From: CAVXSP01 sp963764505
GTDB taxonomy: Bacteria > Acidobacteriota > Vicinamibacteria > Vicinamibacterales > SCN-69-37
Assembly (NCBI GenBank): GCA_963764505.1
Contig: CAVXSP010000001.1
Location: 992,001-1,056,000, forward strand
DNA length: 64,000 nt
Reading direction: 5' to 3'
The notes under the pieces were generated by a model. The model saw nothing but the letters and a program-made list of their open reading frames with translations. It made no database searches and had not been told where the DNA came from. Shown one piece after another: positions 35,723 to 44,463 of this stretch. Every line of letters starts with the position of its first letter. Positions within the stretch are counted from its first letter, which is position 1. The position numbers and the translations under genes are program-made.

Positions 35723-36351
35723 AGAAGTCCATCGCGCGTGAGTACTTCGAATCGCTCGTGATCGCCGTCGTGCTCGCGCTGTTCGTGCGGACCTGGGTGT
35801 TCCAGGCCTTCAAGATTCCCACGGGATCGATGGAGCCGAACCTGCTGGTCGGCGACCACCTCATCGTGAACAAGACGATCTTCGCGCCCGCCGCGACCGG
35901 CCTCGATCGTCTGCTCCTGCCCATGCGGTCCATCCGGCGCGGCGACGTCGTCGTCTTCAAGTACCCGAAAGAGCCGGACCGGGATTTCGTCAAGCGCGTC
36001 ATCGGCCTGCCGGGCGACCGGCTCGAGCTGCACAGGAAGGTCGTGTACATCAACGGGCAGCCGCTCCAGGAGCCGTACATCCACTGGCTCGAGCCGCCGT
36101 CGAGCGGCGGCCCGCCGCGTACCGACGATCTTCGCGAGGAATACGGACCGGTAACCGTGCCGCCCGGCCAGTACTTCATGATGGGAGACAACCGGGACAA
36201 TTCGGAGGACAGCCGGTACTGGGGATTCATGCCGGCGACCTACGTCAAGGGCGAGGCGCTGTTCATCTACTACTCGTTCGACGACACCGGCTCGTTCTGG
36301 TCCGTGCTCACCTCGACGCGGTGGAACCGGCTGCTCAAGCGCGTGCGGTGA
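35719..36351 (+). CDS. lepB: Signal peptidase I (LepB)
   Basis: LepB removes signal peptides from exported proteins at the inner membrane. The 210-residue protein has one N-terminal membrane helix (about residues 11-30), box B with catalytic S37 in IPTGSMEPNLLVGDHLIVNK, box D with the general base K92 in RDFVKRVIGLPGDRLEL, and box E MMGDNRDNSEDSRYWGF. GTG 35719 overlaps the lepA stop, and AGGAG lies immediately upstream. The lepA-lepB pair is a long-conserved operon. Confidence 0.96.
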   Translation: MKKSIAREYFESLVIAVVLALFVRTWVFQAFKIPTGSMEPNLLVGDHLIVNKTIFAPAATGLDRLLLPMRSIRRGDVVVFKYPKEPDRDFVKRVIGLPGDRLELHRKVVYINGQPLQEPYIHWLEPPSSGGPPRTDDLREEYGPVTVPPGQYFMMGDNRDNSEDSRYWGFMPATYVKGEALFIYYSFDDTGSFWSVLTSTRWNRLLKRVR

Positions 36352-36382
36352 GGCCGCCGGGCTCCTGACGGGCCGGGCGGGG

Positions 36383-36408
36383 CCGAAGGGGGCGCGGGCC
36401 CCCTTCGG
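36383..36408. terminator. GC-rich stem-loop between converging lepB and a secreted-protein gene
   Basis: CCGAAGGGGG (36383-36392) pairs perfectly with CCCCCTTCGG (36399-36408) around a six-base loop. It lies 31 bp after the lepB stop and 15 bp beyond the stop of the minus-strand gene. No T-tract follows on either strand, so it may work with Rho or as a 3'-end stabiliser. Confidence 0.6.
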
Positions 36409-36423
36409 GCGCAGGGAACGGTG

Positions 36424-36837
36424 TCAGCGCGACGCGGCTTTCGGGGTGGCTTTGGCGGCAGGCTTCGAGGCGGGCTTCTTGGAGGCGGTCTTCGGCGCCT
36501 GGGCCGTCACCGCCGCGGCGAGGTTGGAGCCCTGCTCCACGGTGTAGCGGATGGAGACGCGAGCCCCAGGTTCGATCGTCCCCGCGCGATGCGTGCTGCC
36601 ATTCAGCATGAACGTCATGTCTCCGGGCTTCTTGCCAGCGCGCGTGATGACCAGCTTCGACTCGTCCACCGACTTGACCACGCCGCTGGTGGTCTGGGTC
36701 GCCACGGTGGTCTTCGACGGTTTCGACTTCGCGGACGCGGCAGCCTGATTCGGACTCGACGGCGTGAATCCGAAGCCGATCGCGGGCACGGCCGCCAGCG
36801 CGAGGGCCAGCGTTGCCACGGTGCATATCCTTCGCAT
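36424..36837 (-). CDS. Secreted small protein with DUF5666-like core and Lys/Ala-rich tail
   Basis: A 137-residue exported protein: signal peptide MRRICTVATLALALAAVPAIG, then a Ser/Lys/Thr-rich spacer, a small beta-barrel-like core (SGVVKSVDESKLVITRAGKK, TFMLNGSTHRAGTIEPGARV, VSIRYTVEQGSNLAAAVTAQ) that resembles DUF5666, and a KKPASKPAAKATPKAASR tail. ATG 36837 has GGGAGAGG five bases upstream; the start at 36879 would bury the signal peptide. Function unknown, probably periplasmic. Confidence 0.7.
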   Translation of the reverse strand: MRRICTVATLALALAAVPAIGFGFTPSSPNQAAASAKSKPSKTTVATQTTSGVVKSVDESKLVITRAGKKPGDMTFMLNGSTHRAGTIEPGARVSIRYTVEQGSNLAAAVTAQAPKTASKKPASKPAAKATPKAASR

Positions 36838-36936
36838 GAGTGCCTCTCCCTGTTCGGTGAGGATGACGTCCTCGGTCATCCCAATACATTGGACGGCACG
36901 CGCGTGAGTGGGACATGAACCGCAGATTAAACTCTC

Positions 36937-38337
36937 TTAAGCGAGAGGCAGGTGCACCGTGAACCGGGAGCCTCGGCCGGGCTCGCTCTGCACCTCGATC
37001 CGACCCCGGTGGCGGTCGGCGATCCACTTGACCAGGCTCAGCCCGAGCCCGACGCCGCCGATTTCCGGGGAGCGCGCCGGATCCGCTCTGAAGAAGCGTT
37101 CGAACAGGTGCGGCATGGCGCTGGCCGTGATGCCGATCCCCGTGTCCTGCACCGTGAGATGGGCGAACCCGTCCGACCCGGTGATGCGGACTGTGACCGT
37201 TCCACCGTCCGGCGTGAACTTGATCGCGTTGTCGAGCAGGTTGAGCGCGAGGCGTTTGAGCCATTCGCCGTCACCCAGGACGACGACATCCGCCGCGCAT
37301 TCGCAGTGGAGCTGGATCGCTCGGGCCTCGGCGACCGGTGCCAGCTGGTCTGCGAGGCCGGCGGCCAGCTCCGCGAGATTGACCCGGGCCGTTGCCAGCG
37401 GGATCTCCCCGGCCTCCGCGTGGGCCAGCGTCAGAATCCGGTCGGTGAGCCGCTTCAGCTTGTCGATCTCTTCGAGCTGACTGGCCAGGAGCGCCTCGAC
37501 GCGTTCCCCGCCGCTCGACAGATGGAGCAGCGCGAGCTCGATCTCGCCCCTGAGCGCCGCGAGGGGCGTTCGGAGCTCGTGGGCGAGCGCCGCGCTGAAC
37601 TGGCGCATCTCTCCGACGGCATCGTGGAGCCGGTCCAGGGTCTCGTTGAACGCGACGGCGAGGGCGTCCAGCTCATCTCCGGCGCCCCGGAGGGGCATCC
37701 GCCGCTGCAGGTCGTTGATGTCGATCGCGCGCGCGGCAGCCGCGAATCGCGCCAGCGGAAGCAGCGCCAGGCCCGCCATCCAGCGGCCGGCCGCCAGGGC
37801 GACGATCAAGCCGGCCGGCGCACCGACGAGCAGGACGACGAGAAACCGATGGAGGGCCCGATCCATCGAGGCGAGCGAGATCCCGACCTGCAGCAGATAG
37901 CGGTGGCCGTCGCCGGCGGCGATGAGGCTGTTCGAAAACCGCAGACGACCGTAGTCCGTCCGGAATTCCTGCGTCTTCGGCCCCTCGCGCAGCGCAGCGA
38001 CTTCGGCGGGCGTGAACTGCAGTCCGAGCGGTCCCATGGCTTCGGACGCCGCGAGCTGGCGCCCGGATGCGGCGTCGAACAGCTGGTAGTACCGTGACGC
38101 CTCCTGCACGAACGCGGTCTCGGCTGGATCCGTCGGGTCGTAGACGACGACCGGGCTGTTCTGTTCCACGCGCAGATACCCGTGCAGGCCGCTCGTCAGT
38201 TCCTCGAGCCTGGCATCCAGATCGGCGTCGAGCTGATAGGCGAGCACCCGATAGGACACGACGCCGAATGCCAGCAGGAGCATGCCGAAGGCGGCCGCGT
38301 AGACCAAGGTCAGGCGGGAGCGCAGGGCCAGTGTCAT
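36937..38337 (-). CDS. Two-component sensor histidine kinase (CusS-like)
   Basis: A 466-residue membrane kinase. TM1 lies at about 9-29 and TM2 at 164-184, enclosing a 130-residue periplasmic sensor region. HAMP lies at about 186-240, then the H box FSAALAHELRTPLAALRGE with H253, the N box LALNLLDNAIKFTPDG, and G boxes VQDTGIGITA and GGVGLGLSLVKWIADRH. The layout matches heavy-metal-type (CusS) kinases, but the sensor domain gives no ligand. The ATG overlaps the regulator's stop (ATGA). A weak hairpin CTCTC...GAGAG with a short T run straddles its stop codon. Confidence 0.93.
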   Translation of the reverse strand: MTLALRSRLTLVYAAAFGMLLLAFGVVSYRVLAYQLDADLDARLEELTSGLHGYLRVEQNSPVVVYDPTDPAETAFVQEASRYYQLFDAASGRQLAASEAMGPLGLQFTPAEVAALREGPKTQEFRTDYGRLRFSNSLIAAGDGHRYLLQVGISLASMDRALHRFLVVLLVGAPAGLIVALAAGRWMAGLALLPLARFAAAARAIDINDLQRRMPLRGAGDELDALAVAFNETLDRLHDAVGEMRQFSAALAHELRTPLAALRGEIELALLHLSSGGERVEALLASQLEEIDKLKRLTDRILTLAHAEAGEIPLATARVNLAELAAGLADQLAPVAEARAIQLHCECAADVVVLGDGEWLKRLALNLLDNAIKFTPDGGTVTVRITGSDGFAHLTVQDTGIGITASAMPHLFERFFRADPARSPEIGGVGLGLSLVKWIADRHRGRIEVQSEPGRGSRFTVHLPLA

Positions 38338-39005
38338 GGGGCGTCAGCGAGCATGTAGCCGACGCCGCGGACGGTGCGAATGAGCGCCACGGCGAAGCCT
38401 CGGTCGACCTTGTTCCGGAGCGAGTTGATGTGCACCTCCACGACATTGCTGACGCTGTCGAAGTGGATGTCCCAGACGTGTTCGATGATCAGGGAGCGGG
38501 TCACGGGCCGGCCGCTGTTGCGCATCAGATATTCGAGCAGGGCGTACTCTTTCGGCTTCAGCTCGATCCGTCGTCCGGCGCGACGGACCGTTCGGGTGAT
38601 CGTGTCGAGCTCCAGATCGGCCACGCGCAGGACGTTCTCCCGCGGGTGTCCCCGTCGGAGCAGGGCACGGAGCCGGGCCGAGACCTCCGCCAGTGCGAAC
38701 GGCTTGACCATGTAGTCATCCGCGCCGCTGTCGAGACCCGTGACGCGCTCCTCGAGCGAATCCTTCGCCGTCAGGATGAGCACGGGCAGGGAAGGCTTTC
38801 GTGCCCTGATATCACGCAGGACCTGGAAGCCGGAGCGGCCCGGCAGCATCAGATCCAGAACGACGGCATCGTAGTCGAGTGCCTGAGCCTGCGCCCCCGC
38901 AGCGTTCCCCTCGTGCAGGACGTCGACGGCCCAGCCCTCCTGCTCGAGACCGCTCTGGATGAAGTTCGCGACCTTACGGTCGTCCTCGACGACCAGCACG
39001 CGCAT
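38334..39005 (-). CDS. OmpR/PhoB-family response regulator
   Basis: A 223-residue regulator: receiver domain with E7-D8-D9, phospho-acceptor D51 (VVLDLMLPGRSG), the ILTAKDS threonine switch and DDYMVKPF lysine. A C-terminal winged helix follows (LELKPKEYALLEYLM, EVHINSLRNKVDRG, IRTVRGVGYMLAD). ATG 39005 has AGGAGGG upstream. It begins 28 bp after mprF ends and is coupled to the kinase gene. Shared transcription with mprF suggests the pair may govern membrane-charge genes. Confidence 0.94.
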   Translation of the reverse strand: MRVLVVEDDRKVANFIQSGLEQEGWAVDVLHEGNAAGAQAQALDYDAVVLDLMLPGRSGFQVLRDIRARKPSLPVLILTAKDSLEERVTGLDSGADDYMVKPFALAEVSARLRALLRRGHPRENVLRVADLELDTITRTVRRAGRRIELKPKEYALLEYLMRNSGRPVTRSLIIEHVWDIHFDSVSNVVEVHINSLRNKVDRGFAVALIRTVRGVGYMLADAP

Positions 39006-39033
39006 GATCTCGCGTCCCTCCTGTGACGATGGT

Positions 39034-41583
39034 CTACTTGAGGAAGATCCGCCGATAGCCTCCGGCGATGAGCGCCGCCACGTCGGCGAGTATCCGGGGC
39101 AGGTGAAGACCGCCGGGATACGCGAGATAGCGCGGCTGCCAGACCGGATCGAACTTCTCCTTGTATGCCCTGAGACCTCTGAAGTTGTAGACGGCGCCGC
39201 CGTGCTCGTAGAGAAAGGAGGCGAGCCGATTCCACAGCGGGGCCGCCGGCGAGGCCTCGAACCCGGACAACGGCGCCATGCCCAGCGAGAACCACCGGTA
39301 TCCCTGCGCCTTGCCCCACAGGAACAGGTGCACGAACAGGCTCTCCATCACGTCCTTGGGGGCCGCCCGGGCGAAGCGCATCAGATCCGTCGAGATCTCG
39401 ACGCCCTGCGGGCCGGGCCAGAGCGTCGCGAACGCCAGCACGTGCGCATCACGCTCGATGACGGCAACGGGGAACCGAGCGACGTACGCGGGATCGAAGA
39501 AGCCGAGCGAGAACCCCTTCTCCGCGCCGGCGCGATTGGCCAGCCACTCGTCGGACACGTCGCGCAGCTGGCTCATCAGCGCGCCCACTCCTTCCGGCGG
39601 GATGACGCGGAAGGTCGCTCCGGTCTTCTCGAGGCGAGACAGCGCCTGGCGATGCCGGCGGGCGGGGCCTCCCGCGACCGTGAAGGCGGAGAGGTCGACG
39701 CGGGCCTCTTCGCCCAGTCTGACGAACGTGAGTCCGACGTCGGCGTACCGGAACAGGTGCTCACTCGAGATTTCGTAGAAGACCGGGATGCCGCCATAGT
39801 CGTCGCACCGTTCGACGAACAGGCGGATCAGGGGACTCATCTGATCGGCCGGCCCCACGGGATCGCCGAGCGCGATCCAGCTGCGACCCCGCACCCCGTA
39901 CATCACGAAGGCGGACTTCTGCTCGTTGAACAGCAGCGCTTTGTCGCCGAGGTAGACCAGATAGGGGAACGTGGACGTCTGCCCGGCAATGATCGCGCCC
40001 GCCTCGTCGATCTCGTCTGACGACGGCTCGAGGATGTGATGCCGGGCCCGGCCGAGGAGATGCCCGAAGGCAAACAGGAGCAGTGTCACGGCCGCGCCGA
40101 CGCCAGCCCGCAGAGTGCGAGAGGCCTCCGCGCGGAGCTCGAACTGCCACCACAGCTCGTTCGAGTACTCCACGTGCTTGAAGGCGAACAGCCCGAGCCA
40201 GGCCGTGGCGCTCAGGGCACCGACGATGGCCACGATCCACTCGGGCGAGAATCGCGTGTCGAGCAGCGCCGTGCGGCGATCGAACGCCGGCCGGGCGCGC
40301 CAGAGCACGGCCAGCACGCACGCGAGAACCGCCGCTTCCTCGTAATCGGCGCCTTTCAGCAGCGAGGTGACGATGCCCACGCCGATCGCCAGCGCGCCGA
40401 GGAAGAACGCGGCGTTCAGCCGGCGCGCGAGCGCCTGCGAGATGACGAGTAATGCCGCGCCCATGATGCTCCCGAGGAAGTGCGAGGCTTCGATGACGCC
40501 CAGCGGCAGCACCCGATCCAGAATCCTGAGCCGGCCCGTCGCAGCCGGCGTCGCGCCGGAGAAGAGCAGGACGACGCCCGCCAGGAACGTGAACACCGCG
40601 AGCACGTGGGGCGTCAGCTGTTCCGTCAGCCAGCCCAGCGTCGCGCTGAATCGCGCGGCCTGCGCTCGCCGAAGGCGGACTTCGTCGGCCACCAGCACCA
40701 GGAGCGCAGCGGACAGCGGGAGGAGGTAGTAGACGGCCCGATAGGCAATCAGGATCGTCAAGAGCGTCGCCGACGGAATGAAGGGCTGGAGGAGCAGCAC
40801 CATGAGTCCTTCGAAGACTCCCACGCCGCCGGGCACGTGGCTGGCCAGTCCCACCAGCTGCGCGGCGAGGAACGCGGCGATGAACGCGGGAAACGGTGCG
40901 GTACCGGGTGGCAGGAGCACGTAGAGCACGCCGCCGGCGAGCAGCCAGTCGAGAACCGAGACGCCGAGCTGGGCGACCGCGATCCCCGGCGGCGGGAGGC
41001 GGAGCTCGATCCGGCGGATCCGGATCGGCTGGAGGCGGGCGAACGACAGCGCGACGTAGCCGGCGCTCAGCAGCGTCAGCAGCCATCCCACGGGCACGAA
41101 GAGGCCCGCCGCGCCGAAGCCCACCTCCCGCGGCAGAGTACCGAACGCCAGGCTGAGCCCGCCGACCAGCAGCAGCCCGAGCCAGAACGTCGTGACGTAC
41201 GCGAAGACGATCTTCGAGAGCTCGTCGGCGCTCACGCCCCAGCGCGAGTAGAACCGATACCGGACGGAGGTCCCGGAGAGCATCGCGAAGCCTACGCTGT
41301 TCGAGACGGCGTACGCCAGGAACGAGGCCACGGCGATACGCCGCCAGGGCAGGCGCTTTCCGATGTAGCGGAACGCCAGGACGTCGTACGCGGTGAGGAC
41401 GAGATAGTTGAGGGCGGCGAGCAGAACCGCGGCGGCCAGCCGGGACGCTGGCATCGCGGCCAGGTCGGCCGTGAGCGCGCGCCAGGTCACGTCGCGCAGC
41501 TCGGTCCGGAGCACGTCGAGCGCCGCGAGGAACAGCACCAGTCCGACAACGGCGGGAACGACGCGGCGAAGGCGCTCGAGCAC
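39034..41583 (-). CDS. mprF: MprF/LpiA-type aminoacyl-phosphatidylglycerol synthase and flippase
   Basis: MprF transfers an amino acid (Lys or Ala) from aminoacyl-tRNA to phosphatidylglycerol and flips the lipid, reducing negative surface charge. The 849-residue protein has some 13-14 hydrophobic segments over residues 1-520: the flippase part with SNSVGFAMLSGTSVRYRFYSR and SHVPGGVGVFEGLMVLLL. The soluble GNAT-like DUF2156 synthase domain follows, with ALGDPVGP, RRHRQALSRLEKTGA, GFSLGFFDPAYVARFPVAV and FRGLRAYKEKFDPVWQPRYLAYPGG. The start is GTG 41583. It lies 8 bp after an AcvB/VirJ-like gene and before a two-component system. Confidence 0.92.
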   Translation of the reverse strand: MLERLRRVVPAVVGLVLFLAALDVLRTELRDVTWRALTADLAAMPASRLAAAVLLAALNYLVLTAYDVLAFRYIGKRLPWRRIAVASFLAYAVSNSVGFAMLSGTSVRYRFYSRWGVSADELSKIVFAYVTTFWLGLLLVGGLSLAFGTLPREVGFGAAGLFVPVGWLLTLLSAGYVALSFARLQPIRIRRIELRLPPPGIAVAQLGVSVLDWLLAGGVLYVLLPPGTAPFPAFIAAFLAAQLVGLASHVPGGVGVFEGLMVLLLQPFIPSATLLTILIAYRAVYYLLPLSAALLVLVADEVRLRRAQAARFSATLGWLTEQLTPHVLAVFTFLAGVVLLFSGATPAATGRLRILDRVLPLGVIEASHFLGSIMGAALLVISQALARRLNAAFFLGALAIGVGIVTSLLKGADYEEAAVLACVLAVLWRARPAFDRRTALLDTRFSPEWIVAIVGALSATAWLGLFAFKHVEYSNELWWQFELRAEASRTLRAGVGAAVTLLLFAFGHLLGRARHHILEPSSDEIDEAGAIIAGQTSTFPYLVYLGDKALLFNEQKSAFVMYGVRGRSWIALGDPVGPADQMSPLIRLFVERCDDYGGIPVFYEISSEHLFRYADVGLTFVRLGEEARVDLSAFTVAGGPARRHRQALSRLEKTGATFRVIPPEGVGALMSQLRDVSDEWLANRAGAEKGFSLGFFDPAYVARFPVAVIERDAHVLAFATLWPGPQGVEISTDLMRFARAAPKDVMESLFVHLFLWGKAQGYRWFSLGMAPLSGFEASPAAPLWNRLASFLYEHGGAVYNFRGLRAYKEKFDPVWQPRYLAYPGGLHLPRILADVAALIAGGYRRIFLK

Positions 41584-41591
41584 GGGCGAAC

Positions 41592-42392
41592 TCAGTGCTG
41601 GGCGTGGGCGTCTACCCAGGCGATCGCGTCAAGCAGCGATCGATTCAGCTCGTCGGACGCGTTGCTGAATCGATGGTCGGCGGCGTCGATGAGCCAGAGG
41701 CGCTTGGGCTCGCCGGCGGCATCGACGATTCGTCGGATCTGCGCCTCCCCCACGAACTCGTCGTGTCTGGAGTGGATGGCGGCGAGCGGCGCGGGCGCGA
41801 CGCCGCCGATAATCGCCGCCGTGCTGAAGAGGGGTTCGTTGGGCACTCCGTGCGTCACGTAGATCAGCGCGTCCTTCCACCGCCACGCGAGCTCGTTGAG
41901 GTCGGGAAGTCCCAGGCAGATGACCCCTGCGATGCGACTCTTCGTGCGAGCGTCCGTGGCCGCGAGCACCGAAAGGCCGGCACCTTCGGACACACCGATC
42001 AGGATCGGCCTGCGGCCCGTGCGGCGGCCGGCGAAATCGGCCAGCGCCTCGTAATCTCCCGGCTCGTCGGAGGGCTGAAGGCTGGTGCGCGCCGACGTGA
42101 AGCTCTCCAGATAGCCGCGGACGTCGAATCCGACCACGAACGACCCGCGCCCGCCCAAGAACTCGGCGATCTGCGGCGCCAGGTGAATCCATCCTCCGTC
42201 CCCGCTGGAGACAATGAGCGGGTCGCCCTGCGTCGGGCCGTACAAGTACAGCCGCTGCTCGCGGCCGCGAAGGTCGAGGGACTGCCTCGTCTGCGGCGCA
42301 GCCGCTCCGGAATGCCAGACCCAGAGCACGCCGGCCAGCGCCAGCAGTGTCGAGCGGCGTGCGGACGAGAGCGGTGTGAAACGCGCGCTCAC
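41592..42392 (-). CDS. AcvB/VirJ-family alpha/beta hydrolase (putative lysyl-PG hydrolase)
   Basis: A 266-residue exported alpha/beta hydrolase: N-terminal signal segment (about 12-32), RLYLYGPTQGDPLIVSSGDGGW, FVVGFDVRGYLESF, nucleophile elbow GVSEGAG, HSRHDEFVGEAQ, and catalytic His in DAADHRFSN. This set is typical of the VirJ/AcvB domain. In Agrobacterium, AcvB hydrolyses lysyl-phosphatidylglycerol made by LpiA, and the two genes are adjacent, exactly as here with mprF. The product is therefore likely the periplasmic counter-enzyme. The start is GTG 42392, three bases after the DUF167 stop. Confidence 0.85.
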   Translation of the reverse strand: MSARFTPLSSARRSTLLALAGVLWVWHSGAAAPQTRQSLDLRGREQRLYLYGPTQGDPLIVSSGDGGWIHLAPQIAEFLGGRGSFVVGFDVRGYLESFTSARTSLQPSDEPGDYEALADFAGRRTGRRPILIGVSEGAGLSVLAATDARTKSRIAGVICLGLPDLNELAWRWKDALIYVTHGVPNEPLFSTAAIIGGVAPAPLAAIHSRHDEFVGEAQIRRIVDAAGEPKRLWLIDAADHRFSNASDELNRSLLDAIAWVDAHAQH

Positions 42393-42395
42393 GTA

Positions 42396-42710
42396 TCACC
42401 GATGAGAAGCGCCCATTCTTCGCAGACGGTCCAGCCGGAGAAGGTCCACATCCTCGATCTCCACGGTCTTGTTCCGGGACCGTTCTCCCGAGACGACGCG
42501 CACGCAGCGCCTCGGACAGCCCAGGGCGCCGGCGAGGAGCGCGATCACGGCCCTGTTCGCGGCCTCGTCGACGGGAGGCGCCGTCACGCGCACGAGCAGG
42601 CGGCCGTCGCGGATGCCCCCGATCCGATCGATGGGCGCTCGGGGAACGACACGAAGGTCGAGCCTGACGCCACGAGGCGCCGAGCGCACCCGCAGCGGCT
42701 CGTCCGTCAC
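42396..42710 (-). CDS. DUF167 (YggU) family protein
   Basis: A 104-residue basic protein of the YggU family: VRLDLRVVPRAPIDRIGGIR, LLVRVTAPPVDEAANRAVIA, LLAGALGCPRRCVRVVSGER, SRNKTVEIEDVD. The fold is known but the function is not. GTG 42710 overlaps the yggS stop as GTGA, matching the frequent yggS-yggT-yggU gene order with yggT missing. Confidence 0.85.
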   Translation of the reverse strand: MTDEPLRVRSAPRGVRLDLRVVPRAPIDRIGGIRDGRLLVRVTAPPVDEAANRAVIALLAGALGCPRRCVRVVSGERSRNKTVEIEDVDLLRLDRLRRMGASHR

Positions 42711-43379
42711 GCCGGGGCCGGACGCCGACCGAAAATCGCCGTGCCGACGCGGACGATGGTCGCGCCTTCCTCGATGGCCACTTCGAAGTCCTGGCTCATT
42801 CCCATCGACAGCTCGCGCAGGCGGTCGGCCGGCAGGCCGCGGGCGACCAGGCCGTCCCGCAGTTCGCGCAGCCGCCTGAACCAGGGACGGGAGTCTTCGG
42901 GATCGGAGGGGAACGGCGGCACGATCATCAGTCCTCGAAGGTCGAGCGCGCGCGCGTCGATCGCCGCCCGCACGAGGTCGAACGCAGTCGCCTCCTCGGC
43001 GCCGTGCTTGCTGGATTCGCTCGCCAGATTCAACTGCACCAGTCACTCGCGGCCGGACGCCCAGATCGTGCGCTCCTGCATCCAGCTTCCTGACGAGCTC
43101 CAGGCGATCCAGCGAATGGATCCAGGCGAACGCCGCGGCGGCTCTCTTCGCCTTGTTGCTCTGCAGGCTGCCGATCAGGTGCCAGGTGAGCCCCGAGGTC
43201 CGCAGTGCGTCGATCTTGTCCAGCCCTTCCTGAACCCGGTTCTCTCCGAAATCCTGCTGGCCGGCGGCTGCCGCGGCGCTGACGTGATCGGCACTGAAGG
43301 TCTTGGACACCGCGACGAGCACGATGTCGGCGGGAGCGCGGCCGGCCCGTTGCGCCGCGGCCTCGAGGCGGCGGCGCAC
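42707..43379 (-). pseudogene. yggS: YggS/PLPBP family PLP-homeostasis protein, single-base frameshift
   Basis: YggS binds pyridoxal phosphate and buffers B6 vitamers. The N-terminal half is in one frame: VLVAVSKTFSADHVSAAAA with the PLP lysine, FGENRVQEGLDKI, WHLIGSLQSNKAKRAA, IHSLDRLELVRKLDA. The C-terminal half is in another: LVQLNLASESSKHGAEEA, LRGLMIVPPF, LSMGMSQDFEVAIEEGATIVRVGTAIFG. Dropping one base near 43043 joins them seamlessly, so the gene is either recently broken or mis-sequenced. GTG 43379 is the first standard start; homology suggests the true N-terminus is about 11 residues further up, at a CTG (43412). Confidence 0.8.
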
Positions 43380-43437
43380 GGACGCGAGCTGCGCAGCGAT
43401 GTGCGCGGTCAGGAGCGGAGGAATGGGCCTGATGCGC

Positions 43438-44424
43438 TCACTTGTTGGAGTCGACGATCGCCTTCGCGGTCTCGGCGTACTGGCCGCTCGGGGCGAGTTT
43501 CAGGTACTCCTGCATGTGCTTGCCGGCCTCGGCCATATTGCCTTCGTTCACGAACGACATGCCGAGCCAGTAATGGGCGTCGGGGTTGCTCGGGTCGAGC
43601 TCGGAGGCCTTCTGGAACTGGGCTTTGGCGTCCGGGATCTTGCCCTGGTTCCAGAGAATGATGCCCTGGTTCAAGTAGGCGGTCGGGTCCGAGCCGCCAG
43701 CTGCGCTCATCAGCGCGGTGGCCTTCGCGCTCATCTGGTTGGCTTCGTCGAACTTCTTCTCGGAATTGTAGAGCGACGCGAGCGCCGAGTAGGGGGCCGA
43801 GTTGTTCGGGTTGATCTCGGCGGCCTTCTTGAAGGCCGCTTCCGCGGCCGCCGTGTCCTTCTTCTTGAGCTGGACCTGGCCAATCTGCATGTAGCACAGG
43901 TCGCAGTTCGGCGTTCCGGCGGCCACGGTGTTGAACTGCGCCAGCGCCTCGTCCAGGTTGCCGGCATCGGCCGCGGCCTGGGCGCTCTTGAACGCCGCCT
44001 CCATCTCCTGACGCTGCTTGTTGATCTTCTCGGCCTCCTCGGGCGAGACGGGCGCCGCCGGCGCCGCTCCAGCCGGACCACCGGCGTGCAGGGTGATCGT
44101 GGGAATCTGCGTCGGGCCGCCGAGCCCGATGCGGATTCGGTCGACCCGCCCCGCCAGATTTCCCTTGCTGGCCTTGATCTGGTAATCCGTGGGCGGAATC
44201 CCGATCGCAGCGTACTCGCCCTTCGAATTGGTCTTCAGCTTCGTCGTGCCGACGTTCTGGGGATTGCTGATCAGGACCTCGGCGTCCGCGACCGGTTTGC
44301 CGGCTTCATCCACGACCTTGCCGGTCACGCCGCCAACCTGGGCCAGGGCCGGAGCGGGCACGGCGGCGATCGCGAGCGCCAGACCGGCGACAAGCAGGCT
44401 CGCGAACAGTGTTTTCGTCTTCAT
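43438..44424 (-). CDS. Secreted protein with CarboxypepD-like domain and TPR repeats
   Basis: A 328-residue exported protein: signal peptide MKTKTLFASLLVAGLALAIA, a carboxypeptidase-regulatory-like beta domain (GGVTGKVVDEAGKPVADAEV, KTNSKGEYAAIGIPPTDYQI), a linker coiled coil, and about five TPR units (CYMQIGQVQLKKKDTAAAEA, YSALASLYNSEKKFDEANQM, AYLNQGIILWNQGKIPDAKA, AHYWLGMSFVNEGNMAEAGK). TPR units bind protein partners. Such CarboxypepD/TPR combinations are common in Acidobacteriota. GGAGG lies upstream of ATG 44424, so the ORF start at 44436 is rejected. It is first in the run leading to mprF. Confidence 0.8.
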   Translation of the reverse strand: MKTKTLFASLLVAGLALAIAAVPAPALAQVGGVTGKVVDEAGKPVADAEVLISNPQNVGTTKLKTNSKGEYAAIGIPPTDYQIKASKGNLAGRVDRIRIGLGGPTQIPTITLHAGGPAGAAPAAPVSPEEAEKINKQRQEMEAAFKSAQAAADAGNLDEALAQFNTVAAGTPNCDLCYMQIGQVQLKKKDTAAAEAAFKKAAEINPNNSAPYSALASLYNSEKKFDEANQMSAKATALMSAAGGSDPTAYLNQGIILWNQGKIPDAKAQFQKASELDPSNPDAHYWLGMSFVNEGNMAEAGKHMQEYLKLAPSGQYAETAKAIVDSNK

Positions 44425-44463
44425 GGGTGCCTCCACATCCGATCGAGGAAACGACTCATAAGT

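Noticed and set aside
36932..36947. Strong terminator after the histidine kinase
   Set aside because: The stem is only five pairs, begins inside the last codons and is followed by just three T residues. It is mentioned only in the kinase entry.
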